Shown: piece by piece, positions 28,327 to 49,673 of the stretch
Layout: every line of letters starts with the position of its first letter
Position numbering within the stretch: position 1 is the stretch's first letter
Source of the DNA: Actinokineospora iranica
GTDB taxonomy: Bacteria > Actinomycetota > Actinomycetes > Mycobacteriales > Pseudonocardiaceae
Length of the DNA: 64,000 nucleotides
NCBI RefSeq assembly: GCF_900101685.1
Contig: NZ_FMZZ01000018.1
Coordinates: 48,327-112,326, forward strand
Direction: 5' to 3'
Position numbers and translations under genes: made by a program
Notes under the pieces: model-generated
What the model was told of the DNA's origin: nothing
The model's database searches: none
The model's input: only the letters and a program-made list of their open reading frames with translations

Positions 28327-29343
28327 ATGATCCCTGGGCCCGTCGCGCTCGCGGTGGTCAACGGCACCGACATGCAGGCCTGCGAGGTCTACGAGACGGC
28401 CATCGCGAACGCGGTTTTCGGCGATCCGCAGCCAGACCTGGCCGACTCCTGGTACGAGCTGAGGCTGTGCGCGGTCACCCGGGAGCCGCGGCCGACGGCC
28501 AGCGGGTTCTCCATCCGCACCCAGCACGGCCTGGACGACCTGGTCACCGCGGACACCGTGATCGTGCCGTCCGTGCCGGACTCCGTGCTGCGCGGCGGGA
28601 CTCTGCCGCCGGAGTTCATCGAGGCGCTGCGCGCGGCGGCCAGGGCGGGCGCGCGGATGGTGTCGCTGTGCACCGGGGCCTTCGCCCTCGCCGAGGCGGG
28701 CCTGCTCGACGGCAGGCGCGCCACCGCGCACTGGATGCACACCGCCGACCTGGCCAAGCGCTATCCGGGAATCCACGTCGAGGACTCGGTGCTCTACGTC
28801 GACGACGGCGACGTCCTGACCAGCGCGGGCATGTCGGCGGGCCTTGACCTGTGCCTGCACCTGGTCCGCCGCGACCTCGGCGCGCACGTGGCAGGCCAGC
28901 TCGCGCGGCGGATGGTGGTGGCCGGGCACCGCCCCGGCGGGCAGGCGCAGTTCGTGGACCTGACGGCGCCCGACAGCGACGACGACACCCTGGCGATGGC
29001 CATGGACTGGGCCGCGCGGAACCTCGACCGGCCGCTCACGGTCGACGAGCTCGCCAAGCGGGCCGGGATGAGCACCCGCACGTTCTTCCGCAGGCTGCGG
29101 GCGTCCACCGGGCTCACGCCGCTGAAGTGGCTGCTCAACCAGCGCATCTCGCGCGCGCAGAGCCTGCTGGAGACCACCGCCCTGCCGATCGAGCGGATCA
29201 GCGCGGCCAGCGGCCTGGGCACCGCGGCCAACCTGCGCAGGCACTTCACCACGCACGTCGGGGTCACGCCGACCGACTACCGGCACTCGCTCGGCGGCGG
29301 CAAGCGCGGCCCCGCGCGGACGGCGGGGGCACGGACCCGGTGA
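28327..29343 (+). CDS. GlxA-family transcriptional regulator (DJ-1-like plus AraC HTH)
   Basis: A 338-residue protein joining an N-terminal DJ-1/PfpI-like sensor (about residues 5-190, with the cysteine elbow SLCTGAFALAEAG and RATAHW) to a C-terminal AraC DNA-binding domain (about 225-325: LTVDELAKRAGMSTRTFFRR and PIERISAASGLGTAANLRRH). This is the GlxA regulator layout. It is transcribed divergently from the imine-reductase-type gene 141 bp away, the usual arrangement of a local regulator and its target. Its 3' end converges on the PKS gene, separated by a strong hairpin. Confidence 0.9.
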   Translation: MIPGPVALAVVNGTDMQACEVYETAIANAVFGDPQPDLADSWYELRLCAVTREPRPTASGFSIRTQHGLDDLVTADTVIVPSVPDSVLRGGTLPPEFIEALRAAARAGARMVSLCTGAFALAEAGLLDGRRATAHWMHTADLAKRYPGIHVEDSVLYVDDGDVLTSAGMSAGLDLCLHLVRRDLGAHVAGQLARRMVVAGHRPGGQAQFVDLTAPDSDDDTLAMAMDWAARNLDRPLTVDELAKRAGMSTRTFFRRLRASTGLTPLKWLLNQRISRAQSLLETTALPIERISAASGLGTAANLRRHFTTHVGVTPTDYRHSLGGGKRGPARTAGARTR

Positions 29344-29476
29344 CGCGGCAGGACTTCTCGGGCCGCCCGGAGCCGCTGACGCCGTAGTCACGGAGCCGGG
29401 CGCCAAGGCGATGCCGTTCGCGCACAGGTAGCCCGACTCGGGTGATGACAGCCTTGGCCGCGCGTCCGCCCACGGA

Positions 29477-29513
29477 CAGGCTGGACTCGGTTCCGCGCAC
29501 CGAGTCCAGCCTG
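29477..29513. terminator. perfect 15-bp hairpin between convergent GlxA-type and PKS genes
   Basis: CAGGCTGGACTCGGT pairs perfectly with its reverse complement around a 7-nt loop, 33 bp beyond the PKS stop codon and 133 bp beyond the regulator stop. The symmetry allows termination from both directions. Confidence 0.75.
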
Positions 29514-29546
29514 CTCGGACGCCGCCACGATGGCCGCCGCCGTGGG

Positions 29547-42971
<13,425 letters not shown>

Positions 42972-43242
42972 GGAACTCGGCTGCCCTTCGATCGCCGGAA
43001 ACCGGATGGGATTTGTCAAGCCCAGTCGACACTAACCAGAAAAACGAGCGTGCCGTCCCCGCTGCGGTCAATGCCCGGTAAGCGGCGGGCTCACCCATGC
43101 CAAGTGTGTTCGATTACCGCAGCGATACCACGGAGAGGTGGATTTCCGCCGGACGCCGGTATTGTCGGTCCAGTGCCAGGGGGAAGGCTCACCTGGGCTT
43201 TCGCAGTGTCAGGGCGGATGAGACCGGAGTGGATAGGGGACG
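42972..43242. promoter_or_regulatory. divergent promoter region between PKS and aminotransferase
   Basis: This 271-bp intergenic stretch, with lower GC around 43010-43060, must hold the promoters of both genes. A minus-strand TTGACA occurs at 43014-43019 as a possible -35 element for the PKS, but no convincing -10 follows at 17 nt. A plus-strand AGGGGA serves as ribosome-binding site for the aminotransferase. I could not confirm SARP-type heptamer repeats by eye. Confidence 0.5.
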
Positions 43243-44811
43243 ATGATGAACCCGACGATGATGAACCCGGTGGCGGACAAACCCGAGCTCGCCGAGCCGC
43301 ACATCGGCGGGTGGCTGGCCTCCCTCGGGCTCGGTGTCGAATACACCCGGTCGGCGGGGAACTCGCTCTACTACCGCGACGCGGAAGGGGCCGAGGTCGA
43401 GGTGCTCGACCTGGTCGGCGGATACGGTTCGACCATTCTCGGGCACAACAACCCCGATATCGTCGACTACGCGAAATCGCTGCTCGACGGCGGCACCCCG
43501 GTGCACGCCCAGTTCTCCAAACACCCGTACGCCAATGACCTCGCCTGGAAGCTGAACACGATCCTGCACCGCGAGTTCGGCGTCACCGAGCACTACTCGG
43601 CGGTCTTCGCCAACAGCGGCGCCGAGGCCAACGAGGTCGCCATCAAGCACGCCGAGATGGACCGCGTGCTCAAGATCGGCGCGGCGCTGGCCGCCGTCGA
43701 GGCGAACCTCGACGCCGTCGCCGCGACCGGCGCGGCGATCGGGGCAACCGCCCCGCTGCCCGCCGCAGCAGGGGGCATCGATGAGCTGGTCGCCGCCGTC
43801 CGCGCCGCCAACGCCGAACGCGCAGCCACCCCGCCGGTCTACCTCGCGCCGGAGGGCTCCTTCCACGGCAAGCTCGCGGCCAGCGTCCAGTTGACGCACA
43901 ACCCCGGCTACCGCACCCCGTTCAGCGCGATGGCCGCCCAGGCCCGGTTCGTCCCGCTTGAGCGGACCGACGTCATCGCCAAGACCATCGAAGCCGAGCG
44001 CAAGACCCTGCTCGACCTGGCCGTCGACGGCGGCGTCGTCCACGTTGTCGAGCGCCCGATACCGGCGGTCAGCGCGTTCATCCTGGAGCCCATCCAGGGC
44101 GAGGCGGGCATCCGCGTCCTCGACCGCGACGCCGTGGCCCGGCTGCGCGACCTGCTCGACGCCGAGGACATCCCGGTCATCGTGGACGAGGTGCAGAGCG
44201 GCATGGGCCGTTCCGGGGCGTTTTTCGCCAGCTCCCACCTCGGTGTGCGGGGCGACTACATCACGCTGGCCAAGAGCCTGGGCGGCGGCATCGCCAAGGC
44301 GGCCATCACGCTCATCCGCGCCTCCCGCTACCGCGACGACTTCGAGCTGGTGCACAGCTCCACCTACGCCAAGGACAGCTTCTCCACCCAGATCGCCATC
44401 CGCGTGGTCGAACTCCTGGAGGCCGACGGCGGCGAGGCCTACCGCCTCGCCACCCGACAGGGCGAAAAACTCCTGGCGGCTCTGCGCTCCCTCCGCGACG
44501 AGTTCAGCGACGTGGTCAAGGAGGTCCGCGGCAAGGGCCTGATGGCGGGCCTGGAATTCCACGACCTGACCGGCTCCGGCTCCGAGGTCATCAGCGAACA
44601 GGCCGCAGGCGGCCTCATCGGCTACTTGTTCTCCGGTTACCTCCTGCGTGAACACAACCTCCGCGTGTTCCCGACCGCCAGCGCCACCAACACCCTCCGC
44701 TTCGAGCCGTCGATCCACATCACCGACGAGGAGATCGCCCGCACCGCCACCGGGCTGCGCGCCCTCATCGAGGTCGTCCGCGCCGAGGACGGCAAAACCC
44801 TGCTCGGCTGA
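43243..44811 (+). CDS. class III PLP-dependent aminotransferase with an insertion
   Basis: A 522-residue fold-type I aminotransferase. Landmarks are the phosphate-binding NSGAEANEVAI, D315 of DEVQSGMGRSG (pyridine nitrogen contact), K344 in ITLAKSLGGG (Schiff base) and STYAKDSFS from the neighbouring subunit. Class III members are usually 420-460 residues; here about 50 extra, Ala-rich residues (about 143-195) lie between the NSGAEAN helix and the GSFHGK strand. In polyketide pathways such enzymes aminate aldehydes or beta-keto intermediates (CpkG in coelimycin). It is divergent from the PKS, 271 bp away, and is the only other clear biosynthetic gene. ATG 43243 follows AGGGGA; ATGs at 43246 and 43258 are alternatives. 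Confidence 0.88.
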   Translation: MMNPTMMNPVADKPELAEPHIGGWLASLGLGVEYTRSAGNSLYYRDAEGAEVEVLDLVGGYGSTILGHNNPDIVDYAKSLLDGGTPVHAQFSKHPYANDLAWKLNTILHREFGVTEHYSAVFANSGAEANEVAIKHAEMDRVLKIGAALAAVEANLDAVAATGAAIGATAPLPAAAGGIDELVAAVRAANAERAATPPVYLAPEGSFHGKLAASVQLTHNPGYRTPFSAMAAQARFVPLERTDVIAKTIEAERKTLLDLAVDGGVVHVVERPIPAVSAFILEPIQGEAGIRVLDRDAVARLRDLLDAEDIPVIVDEVQSGMGRSGAFFASSHLGVRGDYITLAKSLGGGIAKAAITLIRASRYRDDFELVHSSTYAKDSFSTQIAIRVVELLEADGGEAYRLATRQGEKLLAALRSLRDEFSDVVKEVRGKGLMAGLEFHDLTGSGSEVISEQAAGGLIGYLFSGYLLREHNLRVFPTASATNTLRFEPSIHITDEEIARTATGLRALIEVVRAEDGKTLLG

Positions 44812-44900
44812 CCGCGGGCCAGGTGTGTTCTCGGCGAAGGACGAAGCCGATCCTGGCGGTCCGCCGGTCGCGGCCCGCCCCGGTGGCTCGACCTGCTGAG

Positions 44901-45486
44901 TCAGCCGGTCGGAATGCGGACAGTGAAGGCGGCGCCGCCCTCAGCCGCGGGACCCGCCTCGATCGTTGCGCCCATTCTGGTCACCAACCCGTGCGCCAGC
45001 GCCAATCCGATCCCGGTGCCCACCGGCCGACTCCCGCTGTAGCGCGCGTTCAGCATCCCGCGCTCGAAGGCCATCGCGTATTCCTCCGGCGCCAGCCCGG
45101 GGCCGCCGCCGCGCACCCGCAGCACGGCGGCTCAGGGGGAGCGGGACAGCGCCAGGACGATCGGCCTGCCCGCCGGGGTGACCCGCGACGCGTTCTCCGC
45201 CAACCCGTCGAGCACTTGCCGCAGCCGCCGCGGATCGGCGTGCGCGACGACCGGCTCACTTGGTGACTCCACCGAGAAACGCACACCCGCCGCGGCGCAG
45301 CGGGCTGACCACACCGTCGCGGCCTCGGCGACCAGCGCTGTCAGGTCGACGGCCAGCACGTCCAGGCGGAAGTCGTCGGCTCCCAGCCGGGCCAGGTCGA
45401 GCAGGTGGGCGACCAGCCGGTCGAGCCGGGTCGCCTCGCGGTCGATCGTCGCACCGGCCGCGGCCACCGCGTCGCCGGTCCATGGT
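44901..45486 (-). pseudogene. histidine kinase remnant (N-terminally truncated, internal stop)
   Basis: The reading frame encodes the end of a HisKA helix pair (TRLDRLVAHLLDLARL), a HATPase N-box-like region (LRQVLDGLAENASRV), then an in-frame TGA (45132-45134), then the rest of the ATPase (GTGIGLALAHGLVTRMG, GGAAFTVRIPTG). The phospho-acceptor His and all sensory and membrane parts are missing. Truncation plus a nonsense codon indicate a pseudogene. No response-regulator gene remains beside it. Confidence 0.8.
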
Positions 45487-45671
45487 GTTGCCTTTCGGGA
45501 GTTCCCTGTTGCCAAGGCACTCCCGGCGACACCTACGCCAATCGCCCGACCGTGACGGGAAGGGGGAGCACCCACATCGTTGAAACGTTCATGGGTCGCA
45601 CCTCCCCGGGCGGTGTCGCGGTCCACCGCAAGCTACAAGCCCGAGCAGCATCCCGTCCAACCGTTTTCGGC

Positions 45672-46913
45672 TTACGGCAGGTACTCGATGCGCAAGGAGC
45701 AGTCGGCGATCGCCTTGTCGTGCCGAGCGATGAAGTGTTGCACGCTCTCGCGCGGCAGCTGTGCGAACGGATTGTGGTCGTCGGCGGCGCCCTCCAACCA
45801 CTGTTGCAACGCCAGGGCGAGCAGGTGGGACTCCCTGTGCTGATCCTCCGGGCCGCCGCCCGTGCAGGCGTGGACGCCTGCCAGCGCGGCGCTGACCGCG
45901 GGCAGGTCGGCCCGCAGCGGGACAGCGGGGTGCACCTCGTACCACAAGGTCCGTTGGTCGTCGGGCAGGTCTTGGCGCAGACCCAGCAGCGCGCGATCGT
46001 AGATGCGGCCCAGCCGCCGGTCGGCCGCGCCGTGGGCGGTGAGCACCGGCGCCAGGGAGTCGGCCAGGTCGTCGAGTCGGCCGCGGTGGCCGGTGTGGAC
46101 GCAGAGCTGGACTCGGGCCACGTCCGAGCAGGCGACGGGCGGATGCCGCTCCAGGACGAACAACGCGGGCTGGTTGAGCAGGGACACCGAGGCCACCGCG
46201 AGCAGCAGGGCGCACAAGCCGACGGCCTGGACCGAGGGCGCCGAACGCCGTGCCCGGCGCTCGCGCGCCGCCCTGGCCGCCAGCAGCGTTCCCACCGCGG
46301 CCACCAGCGCCAGGAACGTCACCCGGTAGAGCACCAGCGGAGTGCTCTCCCGTTGCCCCAACGCGGGGACGACGTGCAGCACCGGCGCCAGGCCCGCGAA
46401 GGTGTCACCCGACCAGCCCGCTACCGCGACCGCGAGCAACAGCAGGAACGTCACCGGAGCGAACCAGGCGGTCCTGCCGAGCAGTCCGATCAGGTAGCCG
46501 ACGACGGTGGCGGCCACCAGGGCCAGCACGCCGCTGAGCATCACCAGCGGCTCGGCGTGCCCGGTTTCGGCGCGCAGTGCGGCGACCACGGTCAGCGGCG
46601 CCAGACCGAGCAGGTAGGCGGTGACGAACCCCGCGGTCAGCAACAGCAGATGACGCCGGACCACCGCGTGCGCCGTGGTGTCGCCGCGGTCGGGGGCAGG
46701 CAGCCGCCCGGACCAGTAGGTCGCGGCCGCCCCGGCGACCGGCGCGGTGAACGCGGTGAGCTGGTGGAACTGGGCGGAGACGGTCACCCATTCCGGAAAG
46801 CGCCAGCGCAGCATGTCGGTCGTCGACAACAGCGTCACCACGAACACCACCCCGGCGGGCACGCCCACCGCCAGCGGCGTCGCGGGCCAGCGCGGCGCGC
46901 GGTATCTGGTCAT
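45672..46913 (-). CDS. polytopic membrane protein of unknown function (ABC-permease-associated type)
   Basis: A 413-residue protein with about six membrane helices in the first 240 residues (near 18-36, 50-70, 88-112, 125-145, 150-172 and 190-210), another near 225-245, and a soluble C-terminal domain of about 160 residues. That domain contains HPPVACSDVARVQLCVHTGHR, a pattern seen in membrane proteins accompanying actinobacterial ABC transporters and in exporter-associated DUF families. No ATPase gene is adjacent. ATG 46913 is chosen because GGAGG lies 8 nt upstream; the GTG at 46919 overlaps that site. Function is unknown. Confidence 0.65.
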   Translation of the reverse strand: MTRYRAPRWPATPLAVGVPAGVVFVVTLLSTTDMLRWRFPEWVTVSAQFHQLTAFTAPVAGAAATYWSGRLPAPDRGDTTAHAVVRRHLLLLTAGFVTAYLLGLAPLTVVAALRAETGHAEPLVMLSGVLALVAATVVGYLIGLLGRTAWFAPVTFLLLLAVAVAGWSGDTFAGLAPVLHVVPALGQRESTPLVLYRVTFLALVAAVGTLLAARAARERRARRSAPSVQAVGLCALLLAVASVSLLNQPALFVLERHPPVACSDVARVQLCVHTGHRGRLDDLADSLAPVLTAHGAADRRLGRIYDRALLGLRQDLPDDQRTLWYEVHPAVPLRADLPAVSAALAGVHACTGGGPEDQHRESHLLALALQQWLEGAADDHNPFAQLPRESVQHFIARHDKAIADCSLRIEYLP

Positions 46914-47029
46914 GGTCACTCCCTCCCCGGAATGGCCGGAGCTTCGGGTGTCATCTCACTGGCCAGGGAAACAACCGGAATACAAGTTCCTGACGGCGAT
47001 GTGCGGGGAATCGTTTTTCGCGCGTCGGC

Positions 47030-47064
47030 CCGGCAGCCGCGCCTTGGCGGGGCGCGGCTGCCGG
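47030..47064 (-). terminator. perfect 14-bp hairpin, terminator of the secreted-protein gene
   Basis: The 47030-47043 and 47051-47064 arms are perfect complements with a 7-nt loop, 12 bp beyond the minus-strand stop at 47077. Confidence 0.65.
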
Positions 47065-47076
47065 TGTGTCAGCGGG

Positions 47077-47451
47077 TCAGCATCGGGTGACGCGGCCCGA
47101 CGAGTAGTCGTTGCCCGTCGAACTCAGGACGTAGGTGTAATAGGAGCCCCGGCCCGCGCACCCGCCGTCCGCGGTGAGGCTGCCGTTGCCGAAATTCGTC
47201 CGCGACGTCTGTCCCACCAGTTCGTCCCAGGCCAGGGAGACCTCCTTGTACACCCGCACCGTCAGGGTGACGTTGTTGGCGCAGCCCGAACGGCTGCCGG
47301 TGCCGTCCAGGTTGCTGTTGGGCACGTTGGCGCCAAGGCCACAGGCCTGGGGGGCGGCCTCCGCCGCCCAGGACGGGGACGCGGTCGCCACCGTCGCGGT
47401 CAACGCCGCCGCCGACAACACCAGCACTCCCGCTGTCTTCCGCAGATTCAT
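47077..47451 (-). CDS. small secreted protein with four cysteines
   Basis: A 124-residue protein with a clear Sec signal peptide (LRKTAGVLVLSAAALTATVA, cleavage near SWA/AEA). The mature part of about 95 residues has four cysteines (CGLGANVPNSN, SGCANN, GGCAGRG and the C-terminal RVTRC) suited to two disulfides, and predicted beta structure. It resembles small extracellular proteins common in actinomycetes that lack assigned functions. ATG 47451 follows AAAGGAA with good spacing. A strong hairpin follows the gene. It stands alone between a membrane protein gene and an FHA-protein gene. Confidence 0.75.
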   Translation of the reverse strand: MNLRKTAGVLVLSAAALTATVATASPSWAAEAAPQACGLGANVPNSNLDGTGSRSGCANNVTLTVRVYKEVSLAWDELVGQTSRTNFGNGSLTADGGCAGRGSYYTYVLSSTGNDYSSGRVTRC

Positions 47452-47808
47452 GATTGGTTCCTTTCGGGTTGTCATGGTCGGATGCGAACTTCTCGGAAAT
47501 CGCCATCGCGATTTCACGAGTGGCGTGGCGTCCGCCGACTGTTCGAACATCCAGATGTGACTTTAGTCGCGCTCGTGGGGACCGCTCCCGAATTGATATT
47601 GCGAGCGACTATCGCGCCGTGTGCGCCCGGTTGCCGGTTTGGGCGGCCGACCTGTGCCGATCTTGAAATGCCCGTCGGATTGGTTTCCCGCGCGAAATCG
47701 CTCGCGACCCAGGTGGCACTTTCGAGTTCGCGCCTTCTGAGTCGCGTGGTCGACGCCGAGCGCCCCGACCGTCGGTGACAGGAGCGGGCTGGGCGGGACC
47801 GGTTCCGC
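47452..47808. other. 357-bp intergenic stretch
   Basis: The sequence between the secreted-protein gene (leading left) and the end of the FHA gene (arriving from the right) is notably AT-richer than its surroundings around 47570-47700. It must hold the promoter of the secreted-protein gene. I see no open frame with family resemblance. Confidence 0.5.
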
Positions 47809-48564
47809 TCAGGACAACGGGTCGAGCAAGGCCAGGTCCGGTGGCACGAGGCTGGTGGACAGCATCAGCTCGCGCAGCAGGTTGTCGTTGAGCGTGTTGC
47901 CGACGGGTTCGCCGACCTCCTCGCGGAGCAGGCCAGGCACGCCACCGGCGGACAGCCGGGCGCGGACCTCGGCGACCATGTGCTCGACGCGCTTGACGCT
48001 CCAGTTGGCGTCCGGCCGCAGTTCCGCCATCACTTCCGCGACCTGTTGGCGGGACACGGGTTGGGGATTGGCCTCGTGCAGCAGGTAGCGCTGGCCCAGG
48101 GCGACGAGCAGGAGGCGTTCGTCGGGGGTGAGCCGCCATCGGGTCGGGGGCTGGATGACCGACTCGTGCTGGGGGACCAGCTGTTTGGCCGTGCCGTCGG
48201 CGACGTACAGCTCCAGCAGGTGCTCGCGGTCGCGGGAGCCGCGCACGAACAGCGGTGTGTAGCCGTTGGCCAACGGCACCGCTTCCTCGTCGCGGAACAG
48301 CCACCGGGTTCCGGGCAGCCGGATCGGTGACTGCCCGGTGTTGGCGACCCACCAGTGGCCGTCGCGGCGGGTGAGCAGGCCGTGCTGGCGGCTGACCCGC
48401 AGGTCGGTCTCGCCGACGCACAGGTCGACGTTCGGGCGGTTGCGTCCGAACCGGACAGTGCGCCCTTCGACGGGGTCGACGTGGAGGCGCCCGGTCAGCG
48501 CACGGGCGACGATGGCCCCTGGTGTGGCGTGCGGCACGCCGCGGGCCAGGCTGTCGTGGTTCAT
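47809..48564 (-). CDS. FHA-domain protein
   Basis: A 251-residue protein. Its N-terminal half is a forkhead-associated domain (about residues 30-115): VRFGRNRPNVDLCVGETDLRVSR, with the phospho-threonine-binding Arg-Ser-Arg type pattern (FGR, VSRQHG) and HWWVANTG. The C-terminal half (about 135-240) is helical, with PPTRWRLTPDERLLLVAL and RVEHMVAEVRARL resembling winged-helix modules found in FHA proteins of actinomycetes. FHA domains bind phosphothreonine, so a Ser/Thr kinase partner is expected; the active kinase at 49674-51392 is a candidate. ATG 48564 is used. Confidence 0.82.
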   Translation of the reverse strand: MNHDSLARGVPHATPGAIVARALTGRLHVDPVEGRTVRFGRNRPNVDLCVGETDLRVSRQHGLLTRRDGHWWVANTGQSPIRLPGTRWLFRDEEAVPLANGYTPLFVRGSRDREHLLELYVADGTAKQLVPQHESVIQPPTRWRLTPDERLLLVALGQRYLLHEANPQPVSRQQVAEVMAELRPDANWSVKRVEHMVAEVRARLSAGGVPGLLREEVGEPVGNTLNDNLLRELMLSTSLVPPDLALLDPLS

Positions 48565-48790
48565 CAGGCTCCCTCAGGTCCGCCGACAGTGTGTCAACGC
48601 CGTCGGGGACCGGTCCCCTGGAACATGCCCGTCCGTGTCCGCGCTCGATGGGGGCCATGCGGGAACTCGTCCGATTATCGCCAGGAAGAGTCACGAAAGC
48701 ACGCCCGCGGAATGCTTTACCCGAAAGTGTGGGAGACCCCTCCCGGTTGCGCCTTCTTAGGGTTCGCCGAAACCGATGGGAGGCCGAACG

Positions 48791-49585
48791 ATGAGGAAGA
48801 CCCTGGCGATCGCTGTGGCGCTCGCGCTGTCGCCTGCCGGATCGGCGGCGGCCGAGCCGTCCGCGCCCGAGGCGACCGCGAGCGGTGCCGACGGCGCCGT
48901 GCCCGCCGCGGGGTGCGAGGCGCCCGCGCAGGTGCTGGACCTGGCGAACTGGAAGGTCACGCTGCCGGTCGACAACCCCGACAAGGAGGACGTCCAGCCG
49001 CTGGAGATCACCCAGCCCCAATTGGACGACTACACGCTCGACCCGTGGTTCGTCACCGGTGAGAACTGCGACGGTGTCCGGTTTCGAGCCCCGGTCAACG
49101 GTGTGACGACGCGGAACAGCAGGAACCCCCGTTCCGAGCTGCGGGAGATGAAGGGGTCGAGGCTCGCGAGCTGGTCCGCCACGTCCGGCAAGCACACCAT
49201 GGTGATCGACCAGGCGATCACCGAGCTGCCGAAGCGACGCCCGCACGTGGTGGCCGGTCAGATCCACGACGCCAGCGACGACGTCGCGGTGTTCCGGCTC
49301 GAAGGCCGGAAGCTGTGGCTGACCAACGGTGACACGACCAACCACAGGCTGATCACCGACGACTACGTGCTCGGCACCCGGTTCGTGGCGAAGTTCGAGG
49401 TGAGCGGCGGCGAGGTCCGCGCGTTCTACAACGGGCGGCTGGTCGACACGATCGACGCGGACTTCACCGGCGGCTATTTCAAAGCCGGGGCCTACACCCA
49501 GGCCAACTGCGGCAACTCGAAACCGTGCGACGGCGACAACTTCGGCCAGGTCACCATCTACGGCCTCGCCGTCACGCACAGCTGA
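48791..49585 (+). CDS. secreted polysaccharide lyase family 7 (alginate lyase)
   Basis: A 264-residue protein with a signal peptide (about residues 1-24) and a PL7 beta-jelly-roll catalytic domain. The three conserved motifs are all present: RSELR (114-118), QIH (157-159) and YFKAGAYTQ (from Y229). The Gln, His, Arg and Tyr of the active site are therefore intact. PL7 enzymes cleave alginate by beta-elimination between mannuronate/guluronate residues; short proteins like this are usually endolytic. It also has four cysteines, two late (ANCGNSKPC). GGGAGG lies 8 nt before ATG 48791. No other alginate-use genes are near. Confidence 0.93.
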   Translation: MRKTLAIAVALALSPAGSAAAEPSAPEATASGADGAVPAAGCEAPAQVLDLANWKVTLPVDNPDKEDVQPLEITQPQLDDYTLDPWFVTGENCDGVRFRAPVNGVTTRNSRNPRSELREMKGSRLASWSATSGKHTMVIDQAITELPKRRPHVVAGQIHDASDDVAVFRLEGRKLWLTNGDTTNHRLITDDYVLGTRFVAKFEVSGGEVRAFYNGRLVDTIDADFTGGYFKAGAYTQANCGNSKPCDGDNFGQVTIYGLAVTHS

Positions 49586-49660
49586 TTTCCGAATAGTGGA
49601 AGGTGAATGGTCGCCGATCCCCGCGCGCGACCGGCCATAGCGGGCACTCCCCGGAGTGGA

Positions 49661-49666
49661 TAGACT
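49661..49666 (+). promoter_or_regulatory. -10 element of a leaderless promoter for the Ser/Thr kinase
   Basis: TAGACT lies 7 nt before GTG 49674; no ribosome-binding site is present. Confidence 0.45.
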
Positions 49667-49673
49667 ACGTAGA

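Noticed and set aside
42972..43019. PKS start at TTG 43019
   Set aside because: TTG is rare, there is no ribosome-binding site, and the 16 extra residues are unlike KSQ N-termini. ATG 42971 begins just before the KS domain.
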